A stretch of DNA of 14,854 bases, taken from contig JAEXBW010000034.1 in assembly GCA_023393825.1 (NCBI GenBank), positions 1-14,854 of the forward strand. The letters are read 5' to 3'. The number at the start of each line of letters is the position of its first letter. The stretch's first letter is position 1. This document shows positions 1 to 5,574 of this stretch, in pieces. Under the pieces are notes generated by a model. That model ran no database searches and was not told the DNA's origin. It was given only the letters and a program-made list of their open reading frames with translations. Origin of the DNA: Elusimicrobiota bacterium. GTDB taxonomy: Bacteria > Elusimicrobiota > Elusimicrobia > Elusimicrobiales > Elusimicrobiaceae. The position numbers and the translations under genes are program-made.

Positions 1-18
1 TTTTTGCAAATCTAAAAA

Positions 19-894
19 CTATAAAAGTTTGCTTTTAAGTTTTTCTGCAATAACTTCAAGTTCTTCCAAAGAATTATAATAAACAACCAAAGTTCCTTTT
101 TCCGGTTTGGCGCCATGCTTAATTTCAACCTTGGTGCCAAGCGCTTCCTGCAGCCCCTGTTCAAAGGCTACGGTATCTGGATTCTTTTCTACTTTCTTTA
201 CTTCTTTGGGGGACATTATATCGCGCGCGGCATTTTCGGCCTGGCGCACGGACATCTTGGAAGAGAGCATTCTTTTAAATAAAACTTCTCTCTTATTGCT
301 GTCCGAAACCATCAATAAAGCTCTGCCATGCCCTTCCGTTAAGGCGCCTTCTTCTATGGCTTTTTGCATAACTTCATCAAGGGTTAAAAGCCTTAAGGAG
401 TTGGATACCGCAGCTTTAGATTTGCCGCAATATTCCCCAAGTTCCGTTTGGGATATGCTGAATTTTTGCATAAGGCTTTTATAGCCTAAAGCGGTTTCTA
501 TGGGGTTTAAATCTTCCCTTTGAATGTTCTCAATTAAGGCCAACGCGCACATTTGTTTGTCATCCAAACGGGCGTGAACAATGGCGTCAATATCCTTAAA
601 TCCCGCAAGCTGCGTGGCTCTAAAACGTCTTTCGCCCACAACCAATTCATACTTATCTAGGCCCGCATCATACACTACCACCACAGGCTGGGTAAGCCCG
701 TGCTGCTTGATTGAAAGGGCTAATTCCTTTAAGCTTTCTTCATTAAAATTCTTGCGCGGCTGATAGCGGTTGGGGATAATTTTATCAAGGTCTATTTTCT
801 GTACCCTGGTTTTAATTCCGTCGCTGTCCGTTTGTCCTTCTTCAACATTTCCTGCCAAAAGAGCATCTAAACCTTTGCCTAAAGCCTGCCTCAT
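19..894 (-). CDS. parB: Chromosome partitioning protein ParB (Spo0J), CTP-dependent parS-binding clamp
   Basis: ParB binds parS sites, loads as a CTP-dependent sliding clamp and, with ParA, moves the chromosome origin region. The 291-residue protein has the usual layout. Its N-terminal ParA-contacting stretch (ALGKGLDALL, about 4-13) is followed by ParB box I (about 36-75, with NRYQPRKNF), the CTP-binding box GERRFRA at 87-93, and ENIQREDLNPIE at 122-133. A helix-turn-helix lies around 146-168 (ISQTELGEYCGKSKAAVSN) and a C-terminal dimerisation region ends in KLKSKLL. The start is supported by a strong GGAGG six bases upstream, which lies across the end of parA; two bases separate the genes, so translation is probably coupled. 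The length is normal and no key motif is missing. Two parS-like sites lie upstream of parA, which supports a chromosomal rather than plasmid type. Confidence 0.96.
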   Translation of the reverse strand: MRQALGKGLDALLAGNVEEGQTDSDGIKTRVQKIDLDKIIPNRYQPRKNFNEESLKELALSIKQHGLTQPVVVVYDAGLDKYELVVGERRFRATQLAGFKDIDAIVHARLDDKQMCALALIENIQREDLNPIETALGYKSLMQKFSISQTELGEYCGKSKAAVSNSLRLLTLDEVMQKAIEEGALTEGHGRALLMVSDSNKREVLFKRMLSSKMSVRQAENAARDIMSPKEVKKVEKNPDTVAFEQGLQEALGTKVEIKHGAKPEKGTLVVYYNSLEELEVIAEKLKSKLL

Positions 895-896
895 AA

Positions 897-1730
897 TTAT
901 CCTCCAAAGTCATAATCCGTGCCTTGGGCAACGGTATTTTTATACTGTTCGTAGCTGGATGCGTCTGCTCCCCTTCTTACCAAAAACTCAATGGCTAATT
1001 CTATATAAGCTTTTGTGCCACGGCAGGAAGGGTCATATTCAAAAATGCTTTGCCCAAAGCTGGGGGCTTCGGCAAGGCGGATATTTCTGGGAATAGGGGT
1101 TTTATAAACCTTATCGCCATAGAATCTGCTAATCTCGTCTTTAACCTGATTGGCAAGGTTCATTCTGGCATCATACATGGTCAAAATACCGCCGTCAACC
1201 TTAAGCTGCGGGCTTAAAAATTGCTTAACTTTGCCTGTGGTGTTAATAAAATGGGCAAGGCCTTCCATAGCATAATATTCGCACTGGATAGGGGTTATAA
1301 CGCTATCCGCCGCAACCAAAGCATTTATTGTAAGTAAGCTTAAAGAGGGGGGGCAATCTATTATAATAAAGTTGTACATTTTCTTTAAAGTTGCCAAGGT
1401 TTCTTTAAGCACTTTTTCTCTGTTTGGCACGCCAACAAGCTCAACTTCTGCCCCTGCCAAGTCTTTACTGGCGGGTAAAAGGTCAAGCATTTCATTGCTG
1501 GTTTGGCGCACAACTTCTTTAAATGTTGCCGTTTTTGTAAGCAAGTGATAGATGGATTTGCCGCCCGGTTTTACAACCACGCCAAGGCCGCTGCCCGCAT
1601 TGCTTTGCGGGTCAAAATCCACCAAAAGAACCTCTTGTCCTAAACAGGCAAGAGCATAAGAAAGGTTAACGGCCGTCGTCGTTTTACCGACGCCGCCTTT
1701 TTGATTTGCTACGCATACTATTTCGCCCAT
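897..1730 (-). CDS. parA: Chromosome partitioning ATPase ParA (Soj)
   Basis: ParA is a deviant-Walker ATPase that dimerises on DNA with ATP and is released by ParB, which drives origin segregation. The 277-residue protein starts almost at the deviant Walker A motif KGGVGKTT (11-18, signature Lys11). It continues with VDFDPQSN (38-44, Walker A' region) and the Walker B motif IIIDCPPSL (122-130). There is no N-terminal DNA-binding domain, which is typical of the short chromosomal Soj type and unlike P1-type plasmid ParA. The start has AGGAG ten bases upstream. It is the first gene of the parAB pair, with a likely sigma70 promoter just upstream and a parS-like palindrome right beside the -35 element, so ParB (or ParA) may regulate it. 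The C-terminal tail of about 25 residues after the conserved fold looks lineage-specific. Confidence 0.96.
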   Translation of the reverse strand: MGEIVCVANQKGGVGKTTTAVNLSYALACLGQEVLLVDFDPQSNAGSGLGVVVKPGGKSIYHLLTKTATFKEVVRQTSNEMLDLLPASKDLAGAEVELVGVPNREKVLKETLATLKKMYNFIIIDCPPSLSLLTINALVAADSVITPIQCEYYAMEGLAHFINTTGKVKQFLSPQLKVDGGILTMYDARMNLANQVKDEISRFYGDKVYKTPIPRNIRLAEAPSFGQSIFEYDPSCRGTKAYIELAIEFLVRRGADASSYEQYKNTVAQGTDYDFGG

Positions 1731-1754
1731 TATGTTGTTTCTCCTATTTCACAT

Positions 1755-1783
1755 ATTTAATATAAAAATTTTACTTAAGTCAA
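1755..1783 (-). promoter_or_regulatory. Probable sigma70-type promoter of parAB
   Basis: On the minus strand TTGACT (1783-1778) is followed, after 17 bases, by TTAAAT (1760-1755). The -35 matches five of six consensus bases and the -10 four of six, in very AT-rich DNA. This gives a short leader ending in AGGAG before the parA start. The weaker -10 keeps confidence moderate. Confidence 0.5.
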
Positions 1784-1794
1784 TCTGTTTGTAA

Positions 1795-1810
1795 GTTTTC
1801 ATGTGAAAAC
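1795..1810. promoter_or_regulatory. parS-like site 1 (variant)
   Basis: GTTTTCATGTGAAAAC differs from a perfect 16-bp palindrome at one central pair. Its core TTTCATGTGAAA differs from the widely conserved parS core TTTCACGTGAAA at one base. It lies 11 bp upstream of the likely parA -35 element, so ParB binding here could affect parAB transcription. It is less certain than site 2 because of the central change. Confidence 0.55.
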
Positions 1811-1836
1811 AGGCCAAAATTTAGCCAAAACAAAAA

Positions 1837-1852
1837 AGTTTCACGTGAAAAC
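1837..1852. promoter_or_regulatory. parS-like site 2 (perfect core)
   Basis: The twelve-base core TTTCACGTGAAA (1839-1850) is identical to the core of the conserved bacterial chromosomal parS (TGTTTCACGTGAAACA), with the G at position 2 also kept. The outer bases on the right are AC instead of CA. The position next to parAB is typical of chromosomal parS. Centre-to-centre distance to site 1 is 42 bp. Confidence 0.78.
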
Positions 1853-1907
1853 AAATAATATTAGGCAAACTAACTATATATAAAGATAGCGGAACTAACT
1901 TTTTGGC

Positions 1908-1923
1908 TGCCAAAATATTGGCA
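1908..1923. repeat. Short inverted repeat TGCCAA-N4-TTGGCA
   Basis: Six-base perfect arms around AATA lie in the middle of the parA-lepB gap. The shape fits a small operator for a dimeric regulator, but it is short enough to be chance and no regulator gene adjoins it. No T-run follows, so it is not a terminator. Confidence 0.3.
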
Positions 1924-1996
1924 ACTTTTTACATTTTGGGGATATATAAGATATGCGGGCCATAACCGCCACCATAATCTTTCAAACAGGTTCTAT

Positions 1997-2036
1997 TAAA
2001 AATAAAATAAAAAACCCCCGCCAAAAAAGCGGGGGT
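1997..2036 (-). terminator. Rho-independent terminator of the GT8-lepB unit
   Basis: Eight-base GC-rich perfect arms (ACCCCCGC at 2014-2021 and GCGGGGGT at 2029-2036) enclose a 7-base loop. On the minus strand the stem is followed by an almost unbroken T-rich tract (2014-1997). It starts about 25 bp past the lepB stop codon and insulates parAB from the upstream unit. On the plus strand no T-run follows, so it acts in one direction. Confidence 0.92.
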
Positions 2037-2061
2037 ATAAAACTTTGCCTTCAATTTTTGA

Positions 2062-3030
2062 TTATTTAATAACCTTCATTCTGCTAAGAGGCCAGTGTAT
2101 AAACCACGCTTTACCTTTTATATTGCCTTCAGGCACGGGACCCCAAAAGCGGGAATCGCAAGAAAAATCCCTGTTGTCGCCAAGCACTAAATATTGGCCT
2201 TGCGGCACGGTTACGGGGCCAAAGAAATCCCTAAGGTAGATGCCAAGATAATTTTCCAACTCTCTGCTTTCCCATACTTTTTGGTATTCGTCGTGTGGCA
2301 GCGGCAGGGGTTGTTCCGTGCGCAAAATATCTTCGTATTTCTCGTATGGTTGCGCATCCAAGGGCTTATTATTGATGTAAATTATTTTGTTTTTAACTTC
2401 CACCACGTCGCCAGGCAAACCCACCACTCTTTTAACAAAATCTCTGCCATATTGCGGTCCGCCGCAGTTTATTTGTTCTTTATTTTCGGCGGGGAAGGCA
2501 AAAACAATTACATCTCCGCGTTTTACTTGGTTAAAATGCACAAGTTTGTGCTTCATAAAAGGCAGTCTTATGCCGTAAGTTATTTTATTTACAAATAAGT
2601 TATCTCCCTCTAAAAGGGTATCGCGCATAGATGCGGAGGGGATTTTGAAGGCCTGTATAAAAAAGAACATTACAACGGCGGCAAAAAAAGCGGCAAAGTA
2701 AACAGTTTCCGCCCAGTCCAAATTAACGGCATAAAGCTTTTCTTTCTCTTTCTCATCACCCTGTGCGGCTTTACGGGACATATACCACGCCCCGCCGATG
2801 GTCGCGGCTAAAATAAGGGCAAAAGTTTTTGCGCTCAACCCGCCTTCTATGCCATTCTTGGCCATAAAATTAAGCACATAATAAATAAGCGTACCCGCCG
2901 TTAAGGCAAAGGCTGCGTTCCACATTACAAAATACGTTTTATTTTGCAAAAAACCTTTCTTTTTAAGATATTTCGCCAGCTTTGCAAATACAAAAGACAC
3001 TATACCGACTATCAGCAATTTTTCTTCCAT
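2062..3030 (-). CDS. lepB: Signal peptidase I (LepB) with extended membrane anchor
   Basis: This membrane serine protease uses a Ser-Lys dyad and removes signal peptides from exported proteins. The catalytic Ser134 lies in PSASM (131-135), the general base Lys200 in RDFVKRVVGLPGD (196-208), and the conserved GDNRDFSCDSRFWG is at 284-297. The dyad sits on the outer face after a membrane segment at about 108-127. Before it are two or three more hydrophobic segments (about 6-20, 36-56 and 68-83) and a charged loop (about 86-100), so the anchor is longer than in the one-segment Gram-positive enzymes. The length of 322 is close to E. coli LepB (324). The start has AGGA six bases upstream, overlapping the stop region of the GT8 gene three bases away, so the two are cotranscribed and likely coupled. 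A strong terminator follows. Confidence 0.95.
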   Translation of the reverse strand: MEEKLLIVGIVSFVFAKLAKYLKKKGFLQNKTYFVMWNAAFALTAGTLIYYVLNFMAKNGIEGGLSAKTFALILAATIGGAWYMSRKAAQGDEKEKEKLYAVNLDWAETVYFAAFFAAVVMFFFIQAFKIPSASMRDTLLEGDNLFVNKITYGIRLPFMKHKLVHFNQVKRGDVIVFAFPAENKEQINCGGPQYGRDFVKRVVGLPGDVVEVKNKIIYINNKPLDAQPYEKYEDILRTEQPLPLPHDEYQKVWESRELENYLGIYLRDFFGPVTVPQGQYLVLGDNRDFSCDSRFWGPVPEGNIKGKAWFIHWPLSRMKVIK

Positions 3031-3033
3031 TTT

Positions 3034-3966
3034 CTATCCTCGTGTAATAGCTTCGTTGTTTAATTTTTTAAATCTGTTTTTTATCATCAGCTTTATTATA
3101 TCCCACAAACCGGGGATATTTTCCGCCGCGAGTTTTAACCAATATCCAAAGGTGACAAGCGGTTTTTTATGCTGCACCTGCATCGGCGCGCCGCCCGCCG
3201 CCAACCATTGTTTATAATATTTGCGCCACATAAAACTTGGCAGATTGTTCCAAAATTTATTTGCGCCCATTGTGTGCGCTATATAAGCCGCGCTCGTCGT
3301 AACGGGCGAAAGAACGGGGTGTGCGTTAAAATATCTTGGCAGGGTGGAAACTTTTAACTTAAAATTTTGCAAAGCTATATTTATTATCGCCTGATCTATC
3401 CACAAAATTTTTGGCGCAAGGCTTTGCGTTTGCAAATAACACCAATTTTTAAGTTCTTTATAGGCGGGTAAAGTATCGTTAAAAGCAATCAGCCCCGTAT
3501 TATAATTTTGACGGGTAAAATTAAAACCTTTTATCTTGCCGCAAAAGTTAGAGGCCACAATATTGTCGTCGTGAACCATCGCAATGCCCGCTTTATTAAG
3601 CTTTAAAATATTTTCGCATTCCTTTTTTACCAGCATATCAATATCAAGGTAAATTACATTTTTATATTGTTCCAAAAGGCCGAAGCATTCGTATTTGGCC
3701 ATACACAAAACGCTGTACCTTTGAATCATTTGCAAACGGGAAGGGTCAAAAGGCAATGTAAATTGTTTAAATGTTACGGGGACAAGGGAATTTAAGACTG
3801 TTTGATTTTCCGCAGAAATATCGGTGTGATAAACCAAAACCTCCCCGCGCGCAAAAAGCTTTGGGGAATTTTCTTTTAAGCTAAGCAGACACGCGGCCAG
3901 CGCGAAGGCGTGTTTATCGTCTGCGGCAAGCATAAAAACAAGAGGTTTTTTATCTGCGGTTTCCAT
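3034..3966 (-). CDS. Family 8 glycosyltransferase (LPS/glycogenin-type)
   Basis: This retaining glycosyltransferase of family GT8 transfers a sugar from a nucleotide donor, often in LPS outer-core or other surface glycan synthesis. Visible family marks are an N-terminal Rossmann-like start (VFMLAADDKHAFALA), the metal-binding DxD at 108-110 (VIYLDIDM), NTGLIAFN at 156-163, DQAIIN at 191-196 and HTMGANKFW at 231-239 (the HxxGxxK metal/phosphate motif). No signal peptide or membrane segment is evident; the basic, hydrophobic tail (about 270-303) may associate with the inner membrane. The start lies six bases after a perfect extended -10 element and has no Shine-Dalgarno, so the mRNA may be leaderless. 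It is followed by lepB at a 3-base spacing. Donor and acceptor cannot be read from sequence. An LPS role is plausible because the window also encodes HldD. Confidence 0.85.
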   Translation of the reverse strand: METADKKPLVFMLAADDKHAFALAACLLSLKENSPKLFARGEVLVYHTDISAENQTVLNSLVPVTFKQFTLPFDPSRLQMIQRYSVLCMAKYECFGLLEQYKNVIYLDIDMLVKKECENILKLNKAGIAMVHDDNIVASNFCGKIKGFNFTRQNYNTGLIAFNDTLPAYKELKNWCYLQTQSLAPKILWIDQAIINIALQNFKLKVSTLPRYFNAHPVLSPVTTSAAYIAHTMGANKFWNNLPSFMWRKYYKQWLAAGGAPMQVQHKKPLVTFGYWLKLAAENIPGLWDIIKLMIKNRFKKLNNEAITRG

Positions 3967-3972
3967 TTAAGA

Positions 3973-3981
3973 ATTATAACA
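3973..3981 (-). promoter_or_regulatory. Extended -10 promoter of the GT8-lepB unit, placed for a leaderless mRNA
   Basis: On the minus strand TGTTATAAT (3981-3973) is a perfect extended -10 (TGn plus TATAAT). No good -35 is seen 17 bases upstream, as is usual for extended -10 promoters. Only six bases separate it from the ATG, so the expected transcription start falls on or beside the A of the start codon. It lies in the 41-base gap after the GH13 gene. Confidence 0.55.
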
Positions 3982-4007
3982 CTTTGGGCGGATAACTTAA
4001 ATACGGA

Positions 4008-5471
4008 TTAGAAATTGACGGAAAGAATTTTTATTTCAAACGGTTTCATTTCCAAAACTATGCCGCGTTTTTTTACTTCTTCCGTAGGCATGGAAAGTAT
4101 GGTATCCGTAAACTCTTCTTTAATAAAAACAGTTTCCTGTTGCGGAACTCTGTCTAAAGGTAAAATAAATTTTGCGGGCGTGGCGCCGTAGTTTATTACA
4201 ACGGCTTTACAGGTGGAAAGCTGCGTCCAACACCAAGAAAGTATGTTTTTAAAAGACAAATCTTTATCGTCAATAGCCTTTGTGTGTTTTAAGGTCCATT
4301 GCCCGCCGTGAAACGCGGGATTATTGATGATAGAAAGGAGTTTTTTATAAAAGGCAAAAATTTCTTCGTCTTTATATTTTTCTTTTTGAATATATTGTAT
4401 GGGCAGGCGGCGTTTTTCCCCGTAGATTTGGGAGGTGGTAAACAGCCTTGCCCCTGTTATGGTTGCGGCTACGGTTGCGGCCGCCAAAGACTTTTCCTTA
4501 CCAAAGGCGGTAATAGGGGCTTCTTCGTCGTGGTTGGAAATAAATCTTATAGACCTTTTTTGATATAAATGCTCCGCATTTAAATGGCCTTGTATATCCT
4601 GCGGGTTGGAAAGCAATAATCTGTCGTAAAGCGTTTTATCGTATGTGTAATCAAAGCCGAGTTCCTGCACTTCCCACTCAAGGCCCCAGTAAACTTCTGC
4701 CGCAAAGGTAAAAAACGGATGTTGCTCTTTAACTTTTTCTATAGCTTCGGGCCAAAATTCGTCAACAGGGGTTTCTTCCTGTATATACTTGCCCCACGCA
4801 TCACGGAAAACTTTATTCAACATCAACATTACCATATCACACCTTAAACCGTCGCACATAGAAGATACTTTAAGCAAAGTATCCAGTAAATATTTGCGCG
4901 CTTTAAGGTTAAAATGGTTTATTTGTACGGTATCCGTCCATGGCGGGTAATGCGGGTCGCGTCCGTGGGCCAGCCAATCGCCGTTTGCCGTCTTAAAAAA
5001 TTCAGTTTTATTTTGCGGCTCGCCCTTGTGGCGTATAAAAATATCGGGGTCCGTCAAGGTAAGGGGATTGTCTATGGAAAGGTGATTGCCCGCGAAGTCT
5101 AAAATAAGGCTTATGCCGAATTCGTTTAGTTTTTCGCGCAGTTTAGCAAGGGCTTCGTCCCCGCCCAAAGAAGAACTTACGCGGTAGTCATATATAGAAT
5201 ACTGCGAACCCATTATGTCTTCTTTAGAATATCCCGGTTGCACTTTGGCAAGATAATTGTTTATTCCCTCGTCATTTTTGGCTATATTGCGCGATGCAGG
5301 GCTTTCCTGCCACACACCCATCAGCCAAACAGCGTCAAAACCGCCCGATTTTATTTCAAACAAGTAGCTTTCGGGGATATCGGCCAGTGTAATGTCCCTG
5401 CCGAGGTCCCTTTTTATCTTGTTAAACCATTCATGCGTATTTATTTCCAGAATATGAGGATTAGTTCTCAT
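4008..5471 (-). CDS. Cytoplasmic GH13 (alpha-amylase family) glycosidase
   Basis: This 487-residue TIM-barrel glycoside hydrolase of the alpha-amylase clan acts on alpha-glucosidic bonds. The four family regions are present: LILDFAGNH (122-130), GLRCD with nucleophile Asp212 (208-212), AAEVYWG with acid/base Glu259 (257-263), and ISNHDE with transition-state stabiliser Asp315 (311-316). The C-terminal part (about 410-487) looks like the usual beta-sandwich domain C. There is no signal peptide, so a cytoplasmic substrate such as a disaccharide or compatible solute is likelier than external starch. AAGGGG lies seven bases before the ATG. It diverges from a TreT-like GT4 gene 103 bp away. It does not look like TreS, maltogenic amylase or sucrose phosphorylase closely enough for me to name a specificity, which could be hydrolysis, transfer or isomerisation. 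Confidence 0.88.
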   Translation of the reverse strand: MRTNPHILEINTHEWFNKIKRDLGRDITLADIPESYLFEIKSGGFDAVWLMGVWQESPASRNIAKNDEGINNYLAKVQPGYSKEDIMGSQYSIYDYRVSSSLGGDEALAKLREKLNEFGISLILDFAGNHLSIDNPLTLTDPDIFIRHKGEPQNKTEFFKTANGDWLAHGRDPHYPPWTDTVQINHFNLKARKYLLDTLLKVSSMCDGLRCDMVMLMLNKVFRDAWGKYIQEETPVDEFWPEAIEKVKEQHPFFTFAAEVYWGLEWEVQELGFDYTYDKTLYDRLLLSNPQDIQGHLNAEHLYQKRSIRFISNHDEEAPITAFGKEKSLAAATVAATITGARLFTTSQIYGEKRRLPIQYIQKEKYKDEEIFAFYKKLLSIINNPAFHGGQWTLKHTKAIDDKDLSFKNILSWCWTQLSTCKAVVINYGATPAKFILPLDRVPQQETVFIKEEFTDTILSMPTEEVKKRGIVLEMKPFEIKILSVNF

Positions 5472-5495
5472 ATTATTGCCCCTTTAGATATTCTA

Positions 5496-5524
5496 GTTAT
5501 ATCACTTTAGCAGGGAAAAGTCCA
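5496..5524 (-). promoter_or_regulatory. Possible sigma70 promoter of the GH13 gene
   Basis: On the minus strand TGGACT (5524-5519) and TATAAC (5501-5496) are separated by 17 bases; four and five of six consensus bases match. The resulting leader would be about 20 bases and includes the Shine-Dalgarno AAAGGGG. It lies back to back with the start region of the divergent GT4 gene. Confidence 0.4.
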
Positions 5525-5562
5525 CCCTTTTAAATTTTTTAAAATATTTATGTAAAAAATTC

Positions 5563-5568
5563 TAAAAT
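5563..5568 (+). promoter_or_regulatory. Possible -10 element of the TreT-like gene, placed for a leaderless mRNA
   Basis: TAAAAT lies six bases before the ATG in A/T-rich DNA and five of its six bases match the consensus. There is no convincing -35 and no convincing Shine-Dalgarno (only AGG three bases from the ATG). The geometry is the same as in front of the GT8 gene, which raises the likelihood, but in such AT-rich DNA a chance match is easy. Confidence 0.3.
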
Positions 5569-5574
5569 AGGCTT

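Larger units (their letters stand above)
1731..2061. other. Intergenic region with parA promoter, parS-like sites and lepB terminator
   Basis: This 331-bp gap lies between parA and lepB. From the parA side it holds the parA Shine-Dalgarno (1741-1745), a sigma70-like promoter, two parS-like palindromes, an AT-rich stretch with a repeated actaact (1870-1876 and 1894-1900), a small inverted repeat (1908-1923) and the lepB terminator. No convincing gene was seen on either strand; two short minus-strand reading frames here are discussed under findings and rejections. No clear DnaA boxes (TTATCCACA type) are visible, so there is no direct support for an origin inside this gap. Confidence 0.7.

Noticed and set aside
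1895..1975. 26-codon minus-strand ORF (starts MVAVMARISY) in the parA-lepB gap
   Set aside because: It overlaps another open frame, has no good Shine-Dalgarno and runs through the AT-rich spacer; its length is within chance expectation.
3391..3405. DnaA-box-like ctatccaca (and ttatccacg near 14431)
   Set aside because: Each is a single 8-of-9 match inside a coding region, not clustered and not near AT-rich unwinding DNA, so it is no evidence for an origin.
4455..4485. Repeated ggttgcggc motif in the GH13 gene
   Set aside because: It comes from Ala/Thr/Val-rich codons (AAATVAATITGA); it is not a tandem repeat array.
4567..4581. Inverted repeat AAATGC-TCC-GCATTT inside the GH13 gene
   Set aside because: It has short arms within conserved-length coding sequence and no regulatory context; chance is the simplest explanation.
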